From contig JADKID010000038.1 in assembly GCA_016721425.1 (NCBI GenBank), positions 682,001 through 746,000 of the forward strand: a stretch of 64,000 bases of DNA, read 5' to 3'. How positions within the stretch are numbered: position 1 is the first letter of the stretch; each line of letters begins with the position of its first letter. The position numbers and the translations under genes are program-made. Below the pieces are notes generated by a model. The model was not told where the DNA came from, did not search any database, and saw only the letters and a list, made by a program, of their open reading frames with translations. Below are positions 26,725 to 35,190 of the stretch, piece after piece. This DNA is from Bryobacterales bacterium. GTDB lineage: Bacteria > Acidobacteriota > Terriglobia > Bryobacterales > Bryobacteraceae.

Positions 26725-27054
26725 TTACCCCGGAACGGCAGGCACGACATCGCGCAGATCGGGCTCGTCGTGAATGAAGGTTATCTGGAGGCTGGCCGGC
26801 GCTAGGCCCGTCTCTGGATCCGGCTCTGCCGGCTGGGCACGGCTGGACCGGGTGAGCGAGATGCCGGCGTCGTCAAGCTCGTCGATTAGTTGCGGCAGCG
26901 CGGCGGGCTGAATCTCGAAGGAGATGCTGAGCGAGAGGTTGGAGAAGGTGTGGTGATCGAGGATCCAGGCTCCGGCAGCGCCCAGCGCGGAGCGGGCGCG
27001 GGCTGCGGTTTCCAGCCGGTTTCCGGTGGCAACGGCGTTCCACTGCAGGGCCAT
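26725..27054 (-). CDS. Small hypothetical protein downstream of the PLP decarboxylase
   Basis: A 109-residue cytoplasmic protein, start ATG 27054 with AGGAG four bases upstream, beginning 7 bases after the decarboxylase stop. The sequence MALQWNAVATGNRLETAARARSALGAAGAWILDHHTFSN and the following LSISFEIQPAALPQLIDELDDAGISL suggest an alpha/beta ferredoxin-like or ACT-like fold. The C-terminus is an acidic, proline-containing tail. I do not recognise a named family. Its tight spacing suggests it is co-made with the decarboxylase and might regulate it, which is inference. (The long fragments quoted are split where they exceed what can be aligned with confidence.). Confidence 0.6.
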   Translation of the reverse strand: MALQWNAVATGNRLETAARARSALGAAGAWILDHHTFSNLSLSISFEIQPAALPQLIDELDDAGISLTRSSRAQPAEPDPETGLAPASLQITFIHDEPDLRDVVPAVPG

Positions 27055-27061
27055 GGGGCTC

Positions 27062-28408
27062 CTAATCGGCCGCGGCGGCGCGAAGGATCGCCTCGACGCT
27101 GCGGTCCACATCCTCGTCGCGCGTGGCCCAGGAAGACACGCTGATGCGCATGGCGGTGCGGCCTTGCCAGTCGGTGGGGCCGCACCAGCAGGTGCCGTCG
27201 CGCTGGACCCGCTCGATCACCCTCCAATTGCGGGCGGGGTCGCCGAAGGAGACGAGCACCTGGTTGAGGACGACGTCGTTGAGGATCTCGTAGCCGCCCT
27301 GGCGCAGGGCGTCGGCGAAGCGGCGGGCGAGGCGGCAGTTGCGCTCGATCATCTCGGCCAGGCCGGTGCGGCCCAGCGACTTGAGGGCGGCCCAGATCTC
27401 GACTCCCCGCGCGCGGCGGGAGAGCTCCGGGGTGTACTGGGAGGGCTCGCGGTGGGCGCCCTGGGGGAGGTAGGCGGCGGTGACGGACATGGCACTCTTG
27501 AGGGCGGTCACATCGCGCACGAAGGCGAGGCCGCTATCGTAGGGGACGTTGAGCCACTTGTGGGCGTCGGTGGCCCAGGAATCGGCGTCGGCCACGCCGT
27601 CCACCAGGTGCTCCAGTTGCGGACTGGCTGCCGCCCAGAGCCCGAAGGCGCCATCGACGTGGACCCACGCGCCGGCGGAGTGGGCGCGGGCGCAGATCTC
27701 GCGGGCGGGGTCAAAGGCGCCCGTGTTGACGTTGCCCGCCTGGAGGCAAACGATGGCTGGTCCCTGGATGCGCGGCATTTGATCCGGGCGCAGACGGCCC
27801 TGGCCATCGACAGGCACCCGCACCACGCGCGAGCGCCCCAGGCCGAGCATGCCGAGCCCCTTGCTGAGAGCAGGGTGCACCTCGTCGCCGACCACCACCG
27901 TGATGGGCGGCGCGCCGAAGAGCCCATCGGCCTCCACGTTCCAGCCGGCGCGGGCGAGCACGGCGTGGCGCGCGGCGGCGAGGGCCGTGAAGTTGGCCAT
28001 GGTGGCTCCGGTGACGAAGGCGCCGCCGGAGCCGGGCGGCAGTTTCAGGACGTCGAGGAGCCAGCCGAGGGATACCTCTTCGAGAGCGGTCCCGATGGGC
28101 GAGGCGGCGAATAGGCCGGGGCACTGGTCCCAGGCGCCGGCCAGCCAGTTGGCGGCGAGCGCGGCGGGGAGGGAACCGCCGATGACGAAGCCGAAGTAGC
28201 GGCGTCCGGCCATGCCGGTGGTGGCGGGGGAGCCGATGCGGTCCAGCGTGTCTAGCACGAGACCGGGCTCCATGGGGCGATCTGGCATGGGCTCTTGCAG
28301 TTCGGCGAGGCCCGCGATTGCCTCGGGGGAAGGCGCCACGCTGCGGTGATCGAGGTTTTCCAGGTAACGCGCGGCGGTCTCGGACGTGCGGTGCAGTAGG
28401 TCCCTCAT
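27062..28408 (-). CDS. PLP-dependent group II decarboxylase/aminotransferase-like enzyme
   Basis: A 448-residue pyridoxal-phosphate enzyme of fold type I, group II decarboxylase family (glutamate/aromatic amino-acid decarboxylases and relatives). The cofactor Lys is K284 in TDAHKWLNVPYDSG, the ring-binding Asp is D252 in WVHVDGAFG, and GAFVTGATMANFTAL forms the phosphate cup. The family also includes aspartate and tyrosine decarboxylases, so the substrate is open. Length is close to the family norm of about 470. The start ATG 28408 is the first in the frame. The small protein at 26725-27054 follows at once; the racemase gene lies 56 bases upstream in the same direction, so they may share a promoter. 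Confidence 0.87.
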   Translation of the reverse strand: MRDLLHRTSETAARYLENLDHRSVAPSPEAIAGLAELQEPMPDRPMEPGLVLDTLDRIGSPATTGMAGRRYFGFVIGGSLPAALAANWLAGAWDQCPGLFAASPIGTALEEVSLGWLLDVLKLPPGSGGAFVTGATMANFTALAAARHAVLARAGWNVEADGLFGAPPITVVVGDEVHPALSKGLGMLGLGRSRVVRVPVDGQGRLRPDQMPRIQGPAIVCLQAGNVNTGAFDPAREICARAHSAGAWVHVDGAFGLWAAASPQLEHLVDGVADADSWATDAHKWLNVPYDSGLAFVRDVTALKSAMSVTAAYLPQGAHREPSQYTPELSRRARGVEIWAALKSLGRTGLAEMIERNCRLARRFADALRQGGYEILNDVVLNQVLVSFGDPARNWRVIERVQRDGTCWCGPTDWQGRTAMRISVSSWATRDEDVDRSVEAILRAAAAD

Positions 28409-28464
28409 GTGTTCATGGTAGTGGCTTCGGGCGGTGCGCGGAAGCGGGGCCGCCGGCGCTGGCG

Positions 28465-29280
28465 TCAGACTTCCACGAACGGGAGTTTGCCGCCCCAGAA
28501 CCGTTCCACCAGCGGCATGGCCTCGGCGGAGAAGCCGGTGGAGAGGAAGCGCCTTTTGCCTGCCCCCGGTGCCGAATACTCGGGATGGCGCGCGACGTAT
28601 TGAGTGAGCGACCGGGCGACGGCCTCGGGTTGATGGATCATGCGCACGCGCGGCGGCAGCGCGGCGGCGAAGAGATCAGCGACCAGCGGGTAGTGGGTGC
28701 AGGCCAGAATGACGGAATCGGGCGCCTGGCCGGCGGAGGCCAGCATTTCGCTGACGTAGCGCTCGACGAGCGAGCGCAGTTCGCCGCGGGGCGCGCCGCG
28801 CTCGATGGAGCCGGCGAGGTCCGGGCAGGCCTGCTGCACCACAGCGAGCTCGGGCCGGCGCTTGCGGATCTCCAGCGGGTAGACGCCGCTTTCGACGGTG
28901 CGGCGGGTAGCGAAAACGGCGATCACTTTTGACGGATGGGTTTCGTCGATGGTGGCGGCCTCGATGGTGGGCACGGCGATGCCGATCACGTTGCGCACGA
29001 CGCCATCTTCACGGCGGCGGACGGGCAGCCACTGCTGCTGGATCCAGCGGAGCGCTACGACGGAGGCGGTGTTGCAGGCGATGACCACCAGCGTGCAGCC
29101 TTCGGCGAACAAGCGCTCCAGCGCGGCGCAGGTGAGGTTGAGCACTTCGATGGGCGGGCGCATTCCGTAGGGCGCGTTGCGGTTGTCGCCGAAATAGACG
29201 AAGTCGTGCCGGGGCAGGGCCTCGATCAATGCGTGATGCACCGTCAGTCCGCCGAAGCCGCTATCGAGAACACCGATCAT
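28465..29280 (-). CDS. murI: Glutamate racemase
   Basis: A 271-residue cofactor-independent racemase converting L- to D-glutamate for peptidoglycan. Landmarks are the N-terminal IGVLDSGFGGLT with the conserved Asp6 and Ser7, YFGDNRNAPYG, the first catalytic cysteine C69 in VVIACNTAS and the second, C194, in VILACTHYPLV. Compared with E. coli MurI there is a short insertion around residues 75-90 (WIQQQWLPVRRRED). I use ATG 29280 because the family normally begins MIG or MIAV; an upstream ATG at 29301 adds seven residues. Divergent from the ABC permease gene. Confidence 0.93.
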   Translation of the reverse strand: MIGVLDSGFGGLTVHHALIEALPRHDFVYFGDNRNAPYGMRPPIEVLNLTCAALERLFAEGCTLVVIACNTASVVALRWIQQQWLPVRRREDGVVRNVIGIAVPTIEAATIDETHPSKVIAVFATRRTVESGVYPLEIRKRRPELAVVQQACPDLAGSIERGAPRGELRSLVERYVSEMLASAGQAPDSVILACTHYPLVADLFAAALPPRVRMIHQPEAVARSLTQYVARHPEYSAPGAGKRRFLSTGFSAEAMPLVERFWGGKLPFVEV

Positions 29281-29372
29281 GCTGGGAGCATCCCTCTCCA
29301 TTAGATCGCATGCGGAGCCTGAACCGGCCCGCCCGCCCCTCCGCCTGCGGATACAATGGAGATCGCCCCCTC

Positions 29373-32300
29373 ATGACATCTCTGCGATATCTGCTGCGGT
29401 CGTTCGCCTGGCACTGGCGCGCGCACCTTGCCGCCGCATTGGGCGCGGCGGTGGCGACGGCGGCACTGGCCGGCGCGCTGCTGACGGGCAGCTCCGTGCG
29501 CGAGAGCCTGCGCGGGCTGGTGATGGAGCGCTTGGGCGCCACCGGACACGTTTTAGTGTCGCGGGGCTATTTCCGGGGTGAGCTGGCGCGGGCGTTCCAG
29601 CGCGATGGTCCAGTGACGGCGATGATCGGGCTGGAGGGCGCAGCCACGCACGAATCCTCGCGGCGGCGCGCGCCGGTGGATGTCTATGCCATCGACGACA
29701 GCTTCTACCGCTTCCATGGCCGGCAGGGCTCCGCGCCGGCGGGGCGCGACGTACTGCTGAGCCCGGCATTGGCCGCGGAGTTCGGCGCCAAGTCCGGCGA
29801 CACGATTTTGTTGCGCGTGGAGGATCCGTCCGCTATCCCGCGCGAATTTCTGCACGGCCGCAAGGAAGAGACCGCGCGCACGCTGCGGTTTCGGGTGGGC
29901 GACAGCGTCTCGCCGGCGGCGCTGGGTGAATTTGCGCTGCGCCCCAGGCAGGGCGACGTGCGGGCGGTGTTCGTGCCCCTGGCAAGGATGCAGCGCGAGC
30001 TGAAATTGGACGGCCAGGTGAATACGCTGCTGCTGGGTGAGGGCGAGATGCTGGCCCGGCGGTTGCAGGAGTCTTTCCGGCTGGAGGATCTGGGCCTGCG
30101 TCTGCGGCCGCGGCCGGGCAGCGAAGAACTTGTGCTGGAACACACGAGCACGATTCTGGATGACCGCACGGCCGAGCGGGCGCTGGAGACGGGCCGCGCG
30201 CTCGGCATTCTCACACGTCCCTCCTTGGTCTATCTGGCCAACTCCATCGCCATCGGCACGCGGCAGATTCCTTACTCGCTGGTGGCGGCGGTGGACGAGG
30301 CTACGCTGGCCGAGGTGAACGCGGACCGGCCTCTGTTGCGCACCGATCTGCCCGCTGTGGTTCTGAACGAATGGGCTGCTGCCGATCTGGCGGCAAAGCC
30401 AGGTGATACGGTCGCGCTAGAATATTTCGTCTGGGCCGCCAATGGGGAGCTGAAAACGGAGCGCTCCGAATTTGAGCTGGCCGCCATTGCCCCCATCCGC
30501 GGGTTGGCGGCGGAGCGCGACCTGGCGCCCAACTATCCGGGCATCAGCGATCAGGCGTCGTTAGCGGGGTGGGACCCGCCGTTCCCGATTGATCTGAAGC
30601 GGGTGCGCCCGCGCGACGAAGAGTATTGGAAGCTGTACCGCACGACGCCCAAGGCGTGGGTGCCGATCGAGACGGGCCGCAAGCTGTGGGGCACGCGCTT
30701 CGGCTCGTACACGTCGATCCGCTTCTCCACCGGCGATCCGCGGCTGGCCGGCGCGCTGCGGGCCGGTCTCGATCCGCTGGCCTCGCAGTTTACGCTGATT
30801 CCGGTACGCCGGCAGAGCCTGGAGGCGTCCTCCGGATCGACGGATTTTGGCGAGTATTTCCTCTATTTCAGCTTCTTTGTGCTGGTTTCGGCTCTGTTGT
30901 TGATGACCCTGTTTTTCCGGCTGGGCGTGGAGCGGCGCCGGCAGGAGACGGGGGTGCTGCGGGCGCTTGGCTTCTCGGAAGCGGCAGTGCGGCGGCTGTT
31001 TCTGATGGAGGGCCTGCTGGTGGCGGCGGCGGGCGCCGCATTGGGCGCACTGCTGGCGCCGGCGTGGGCGGGGCTGATCCTGCACGGGCTGCGGACGTGG
31101 TGGAGCGGGGCGACGGGCACCGGGCTGCTTCGCTTGGAGTGGGATCCGGCGTTGCTGGCGATGGGCTGCGTTTTCGGATTGGTGGTGGCGGCTCTCGCCA
31201 TCTGGCAGGCGTTGCGGCAGTGGGAGGGGCTCTCGCCGCGGGCGCTTTACTCCACTGCGGCGCAACGTCCGGTGGGGCGCTGGCTCCCGATGGCGCCACG
31301 GAGTGCCGCCGCGCTGGCTGTGGTGTTGCTGGGGCTGTCTTTCACGAAATGGATGCCGGCGGCGGGCGGGTTCTTTGGCGCGGGCTTCCTGCTGCTCATT
31401 GGGTTTCTGTGCCATGCCGCGGTGTGGCTGCGGCGGCCGTTTGTCTCGATCATCGGGATTCCGGGGCGGCGCGCGTTGGGCCGGCTGGCTCTGCGCAATG
31501 CGTCGTGGCGGCCGGGGCGAACTCTGCTGTGCCTGGCGCTGATCGCGCCGGCGGCGTTTCTGCTGGTGGCGCTGGAATCGTTCCGCCAAACGGGTGCGGG
31601 CGATACGGGCGGCTATTCGCTGATGGCGGAATCTCTCGCGCCGCTCGTGCACGATCCCAATACCGAGCAGGGCAGGGAAGCGCTGAATCTCTCCGCGGCT
31701 CCGGCGCTGCGCTGGACCCGTTTCCGCTTGCGCCCTGGCGACGACGTGAGCTGCCTGAACCTCTACCGCCCGCGGAATCCGCGCATCCTGGGCGCGCCGG
31801 CGGAGTTTCTGGCGCGCCGCCAATTCCGCTTTGCCGGCTCCACGGGCGAGTCTCCGCAGACGCGCGCCAATCCGTGGCTGCTGTTGGACGTGCAGTTGAA
31901 CAGCGGCGTGATCCCGGCCATCGTGGATCAGAACTCGCTGCAATATGTGCTGCACCGCAAGCTGGGTGACGAGATCGAGTTGGAGCGCGAGGGCTCGCCG
32001 CCGTTGCGGCTGAAGCTGGTCGCGTCGTTGCAGGGCAGCCCGTTCCAGAGCGAGATTCTCATCGGCGAGAAGAACTTCATGCGCTTGTTCCCGCAGATCG
32101 CTGGCTGGCGCGTCTTTTTGATGGAAGGTCCGGCGGCGGCGCAGGGCGCCATAGAAGAAGCGCTCTCCGATTACGGCTTCGACGCGCAAACGGTGGCCGA
32201 GCGTCTGGCCGGCTATCATCGCGTCGAGGATACGTACCTGAGCACGTTCCAGGCGCTGGGCGCGTTTGGGCTTCTGCTAGGCACCATCGGGCTGGCGGCG

Positions 32301-32612
32301 GTGCTGCTGCGCAACACTCTGGAGCGGCGCAGGGAGTTGGCCGTGCTGCGCGCCGCCGGGTTCGGGGAGCGCGCGCTGCAGTACCTCATACTGTTCGAGA
32401 CGGCCATTATCCTGGCGGCTGGCCTCATCGCCGGGGCGGGCTGTGCGCTGCTGGCCGTCGCGCCGGCGCTGGTGCAGCGCGGGTCGGGATTGCCGGTGGC
32501 GGCAGTGGCCGGCCTGCTGGCTCTGATCTTTGCCGGGGGCTTGGCAGCCTCGTGGCTGGCCGCGCGCGTAGCTCTGCGGATGCCGCTGGTGGCGGCGCTG
32601 CGCTCGGAGTAA
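29373..32612 (+). CDS. ABC transporter permease (MacB/FtsX type, two FtsX domains)
   Basis: A 1079-residue inner-membrane protein. A first transmembrane helix (about 15-40, LAAALGAAVATAALAGALLTG) is followed by a periplasmic MacB-PCD-like domain. The first FtsX domain spans about residues 495-640 (LYFSFFVLVSALLLMTLFF, GLLVAAAGAALGALLAPAW, ALLAMGCVFGLVVAALAIW); more helices and a second periplasmic domain lie between 640 and 950. A second FtsX domain sits near 955-1075 (ALGAFGLLLGTIGLAAVLL, IILAAGLIAGAGCALLAVA). Such permeases export lipids, toxins or lipoproteins with a separate ATPase, but no ATPase gene is adjacent. ATG 29373 follows GGAG. The frame is open 48 codons further up through murI antisense sequence, which I discount. 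Confidence 0.88.
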   Translation: MTSLRYLLRSFAWHWRAHLAAALGAAVATAALAGALLTGSSVRESLRGLVMERLGATGHVLVSRGYFRGELARAFQRDGPVTAMIGLEGAATHESSRRRAPVDVYAIDDSFYRFHGRQGSAPAGRDVLLSPALAAEFGAKSGDTILLRVEDPSAIPREFLHGRKEETARTLRFRVGDSVSPAALGEFALRPRQGDVRAVFVPLARMQRELKLDGQVNTLLLGEGEMLARRLQESFRLEDLGLRLRPRPGSEELVLEHTSTILDDRTAERALETGRALGILTRPSLVYLANSIAIGTRQIPYSLVAAVDEATLAEVNADRPLLRTDLPAVVLNEWAAADLAAKPGDTVALEYFVWAANGELKTERSEFELAAIAPIRGLAAERDLAPNYPGISDQASLAGWDPPFPIDLKRVRPRDEEYWKLYRTTPKAWVPIETGRKLWGTRFGSYTSIRFSTGDPRLAGALRAGLDPLASQFTLIPVRRQSLEASSGSTDFGEYFLYFSFFVLVSALLLMTLFFRLGVERRRQETGVLRALGFSEAAVRRLFLMEGLLVAAAGAALGALLAPAWAGLILHGLRTWWSGATGTGLLRLEWDPALLAMGCVFGLVVAALAIWQALRQWEGLSPRALYSTAAQRPVGRWLPMAPRSAAALAVVLLGLSFTKWMPAAGGFFGAGFLLLIGFLCHAAVWLRRPFVSIIGIPGRRALGRLALRNASWRPGRTLLCLALIAPAAFLLVALESFRQTGAGDTGGYSLMAESLAPLVHDPNTEQGREALNLSAAPALRWTRFRLRPGDDVSCLNLYRPRNPRILGAPAEFLARRQFRFAGSTGESPQTRANPWLLLDVQLNSGVIPAIVDQNSLQYVLHRKLGDEIELEREGSPPLRLKLVASLQGSPFQSEILIGEKNFMRLFPQIAGWRVFLMEGPAAAQGAIEEALSDYGFDAQTVAERLAGYHRVEDTYLSTFQALGAFGLLLGTIGLAAVLLRNTLERRRELAVLRAAGFGERALQYLILFETAIILAAGLIAGAGCALLAVAPALVQRGSGLPVAAVAGLLALIFAGGLAASWLAARVALRMPLVAALRSE

Positions 32613-32645
32613 CGCGGCTGGCTTTGCTACCCTATTGGTTTCCCC

Positions 32646-34790
32646 ATGCCCACGCTCAGTTACACAACCCGGAGCGGGATCAGTGTCTCCCGCACCGTGT
32701 CGCGGCTCCCTTTCAAACGCGGCCTGCACGCCATCCTGCGCGAGTTGGACCGGCACCGCGGCATCTATCTTTCCTCTGGCTATGAGTATCCGGAACGCTA
32801 CTCCCGCTGGGACGTGGCCAGCGTGTGCCCGCCCCTGGAGATCATCGGGCAGGGCCGCGAGATCCATTTCCGTGCTCTCAACCAGCGCGGCGAAAGACTC
32901 GCCGGGATGTTCCACTCTGTGCTGAAGGATCATCCCCACTGGGAATCGCTGTCTCTTCAGGAAGGCGCTCTGCACGGCCGGCTCAAGCCGCTGCCTGCTC
33001 TTTTTCCCGAAGAGGAGCGCAGCAAGCAGCCCTCGTTCTTTTCCATCCTGCGCGCGCTGGTGGAGGAGTTCCGCCATCCCAAGGATGGACGCCTGGCGCT
33101 GGTGGGCGCGTTTGGCTACGACCTGCTGTTTCAATTTGACCCCATCGAGCTGAAGTTGCCGCGCGAGGGCCACAAGGATCTCCACCTCTTCCTGTGCGAC
33201 GACATCGCATTCATGGACCGCAAGCGCGAGGTGATTGAGCGCTACCAGTACGATTTCAGCTTCGGGGACCTCACTACGGCCGGCCTGAACCGCGGCGCCG
33301 AGGAGATTCCCGTCAAGCCCGCCGGCGCGCCGCTGGAAATCGTTTCCAACCACACGCCGGAAGAGTATGCGCGCAATGTGGAGACTGTGCGCGCCGGCAT
33401 GAAGGTGGGCAACTACTATGAGGTGGTTCTCCGCCAGACCTTTTCTTCCGGCTTTGAGGGCAGCCCCTCCGAGCTGTTCCGCCGCGTGCAGGAGGCCAGC
33501 CCCAGCCCCTACGAATTCCTGATGCAGTTTGGCGATGAGCAGTTGATCGGCGCCAGTCCGGAGATGTTCGTGCGTGTGGAGGGGCAGCGCGTGGAAACGT
33601 GCCCGATCTCCGGCACCGTGCGCCGCACCGGCGATCCGCTGGTGGATCACGACCTGATCCTTGAGCTGCTGAACTCGCCGAAAGAGTCGTCCGAGCTGAC
33701 CATGTGCACGGATGTGGACCGCAACGACAAATCGCGCGTCTGCCGCCCGGGGTCGGTGAAGGTGATTGGCCGGCGGCTGATCGAGCGCTACGCCGGGCTG
33801 TTCCACACGGTGGATCATGTGGAGGGAATGCTCGACGAGGGTTTCGATTCGCTGGACGCGTTCCTCTCGCACATGTGGGCGGTGACGCTGATCGGCGCGC
33901 CGAAGAAGGCGGCGTCGCAGGCTGTGGAGGATCTGGAGAAGGACGCGCGCGGCTGGTATGGCGGCGCGGTGGGGATGCTCTCGCTGAACGGCGATATCAA
34001 TACGGGCATCACCATCCGCACGGTGCATCTCAAGGACGGCATCGCGCGATACTCCGCGGGCGCCACGTTGCTGTATGATTCCGTGCCGGCCGAGGAAGAG
34101 CTGGAGACGCGCCTGAAGGCGACGGGTTTCTTCAAGACGTTGCAGGTGCCGCTGGCCAGGAAGAAGGTCCGCCCGGTGAAGGAGACCCTGGGGGCGGGCG
34201 TGCGGCTGCTGCTGGTGGACAACGACGACTGCTTCATCCAGACACTGGCCAACTATGTGCGTCAGACCGGCGCCGAGGTGGTCACCTACCGCAGCGGTTT
34301 CCCGCTTTCACTGATCGACGAGGTGAATCCGGACGTCGTTCTGATCTCGCCCGGACCGGGCCGCCCCGCCGATTTCAATGTGCCGGCCACGGCGCGTCAC
34401 GCTGCCGCGCTGGGGATCCCTGTCTTCGGCGTGTGCCTCGGATTGCAGGGCATCGTGGAGGCGTGGGGCGGGGTGCTGGGCGTGCTGCCCTATCCCATGC
34501 ACGGCAAGCCCTCGGTGATTGAGCACAAGGGAATTGGCGTTTTCGAGGGTCTGCCGCCAAAGGTAAAGGTGGGCCGCTATCACTCTCTCTACGCGCTGCG
34601 CGATCAGCTGCCGGACGTTTTCGAGATCACGGCCGAGACCAGCGACGGTGTCATTATGGGCGTGCGGCACCGCGACCTGCCCGTCGAGGCGGTGCAGTTT
34701 CACCCCGAAAGTCTGCTCTCGCAGGACTCCGGCCATGGGCTGCTGATGATCCGGAATATGATCCGATTGTATGGGCGCGTACGCCGGTAA
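32646..34790 (+). CDS. trpE(G): Anthranilate synthase, fused TrpE-TrpG
   Basis: A 714-residue fusion catalysing chorismate plus glutamine to anthranilate, the first step of tryptophan synthesis. Residues 1-500 form the TrpE part, with the chorismate-binding FGYDLLFQFDP, CPISGTVRRTGDP, ELTMCTDVDRNDKSRVC, HTVDHVEGML and GWYGGAVGMLSLNGDINTGITIRT blocks. Residues about 520-714 form the class I glutaminase TrpG, with LISPGPGRP, the catalytic Cys in FGVCLGLQG and the His-Glu pair in AVQFHPES. The single-chain form is known from Rhizobium TrpE(G) and some other bacteria. No other trp gene is adjacent. The ATG at 32646 is 33 bases after the permease stop, so read-through from it is possible. Confidence 0.92.
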   Translation: MPTLSYTTRSGISVSRTVSRLPFKRGLHAILRELDRHRGIYLSSGYEYPERYSRWDVASVCPPLEIIGQGREIHFRALNQRGERLAGMFHSVLKDHPHWESLSLQEGALHGRLKPLPALFPEEERSKQPSFFSILRALVEEFRHPKDGRLALVGAFGYDLLFQFDPIELKLPREGHKDLHLFLCDDIAFMDRKREVIERYQYDFSFGDLTTAGLNRGAEEIPVKPAGAPLEIVSNHTPEEYARNVETVRAGMKVGNYYEVVLRQTFSSGFEGSPSELFRRVQEASPSPYEFLMQFGDEQLIGASPEMFVRVEGQRVETCPISGTVRRTGDPLVDHDLILELLNSPKESSELTMCTDVDRNDKSRVCRPGSVKVIGRRLIERYAGLFHTVDHVEGMLDEGFDSLDAFLSHMWAVTLIGAPKKAASQAVEDLEKDARGWYGGAVGMLSLNGDINTGITIRTVHLKDGIARYSAGATLLYDSVPAEEELETRLKATGFFKTLQVPLARKKVRPVKETLGAGVRLLLVDNDDCFIQTLANYVRQTGAEVVTYRSGFPLSLIDEVNPDVVLISPGPGRPADFNVPATARHAAALGIPVFGVCLGLQGIVEAWGGVLGVLPYPMHGKPSVIEHKGIGVFEGLPPKVKVGRYHSLYALRDQLPDVFEITAETSDGVIMGVRHRDLPVEAVQFHPESLLSQDSGHGLLMIRNMIRLYGRVRR

Positions 34791-35073
34791 GTGGTTTTGA
34801 TGCAACCGTCACTGGCGGATATCTCATCTATCGCTGCAATCGGGATGCACTCCGCTGCCCGGGCGCCTCGGCGCCACCGCTGGCACCGGTCTCGTGTTTG
34901 GTGGCATCATCAAGGTGCTGGGCGCCGGCAGAGGACCCGCAGGTTGGCAGCCGCGTCGGCCGCGTTTCCGTTAGCCGGTACCGGCGAGGGTGTAGTCCCA
35001 GGTTTTACTACCGGGTACTGGAACTAAAATGCTATTGCGCCCTAAGTAGGCAACCCGAAGAATAGTCACAGAC
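34791..35073. other. Intergenic region before the hpnE pair
   Basis: No credible gene in 283 bases. Short open frames here have no ribosome site and low complexity. One short frame around 34866-34945 reads as a Gly-rich membrane-like stretch (ATAGTGLVFGGIIKVLG), possibly the remnant of a membrane gene. The region must carry the promoter for the 35074 gene. Confidence 0.3.
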
Positions 35074-35190
35074 ATGGAACTTTCCGACGTCATCTACATT
35101 CTGTTCCTCCTGATCTGCTGCTGGCTGGCAGTCAATTGGGACTCCGACGGTGGCGGCGGCAAGAGAGGCCGTGTGCCGGCCGCCTCCTAG
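35074..35190 (+). CDS. 38-residue single-pass membrane peptide coupled to hpnE
   Basis: A short ORF: MELSDVIYILFLLICCWLAV is one hydrophobic helix, followed by an acidic Gly-rich patch (NWDSDGGGGKRGR) and a basic end. Its TAG stop directly abuts the ATG of hpnE at 35191, so translation of the two is very probably coupled. I believe small proteins of this shape (one helix then GGGGKR) occur in other Acidobacteria, from memory. Function unknown; it may anchor or regulate the membrane-linked hopanoid enzyme. The purine-rich sequence upstream is a weak ribosome site, so confidence is moderate. Confidence 0.55.
   Translation: MELSDVIYILFLLICCWLAVNWDSDGGGGKRGRVPAAS

Noticed and set aside
27026..28114. 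362-residue plus-strand ORF over the PLP decarboxylase
   Set aside because: Antisense shadow, Gly/Ala/His-rich, without start signals.
30561..32219. 552-residue minus-strand ORF over the ABC permease
   Set aside because: Gln/Arg-rich antisense shadow of transmembrane codons; no recognisable motif.
34866..34960. Remnant of a Gly-rich membrane gene
   Set aside because: Only about 25 codons of suggestive sequence, no start; too short to support a pseudogene.
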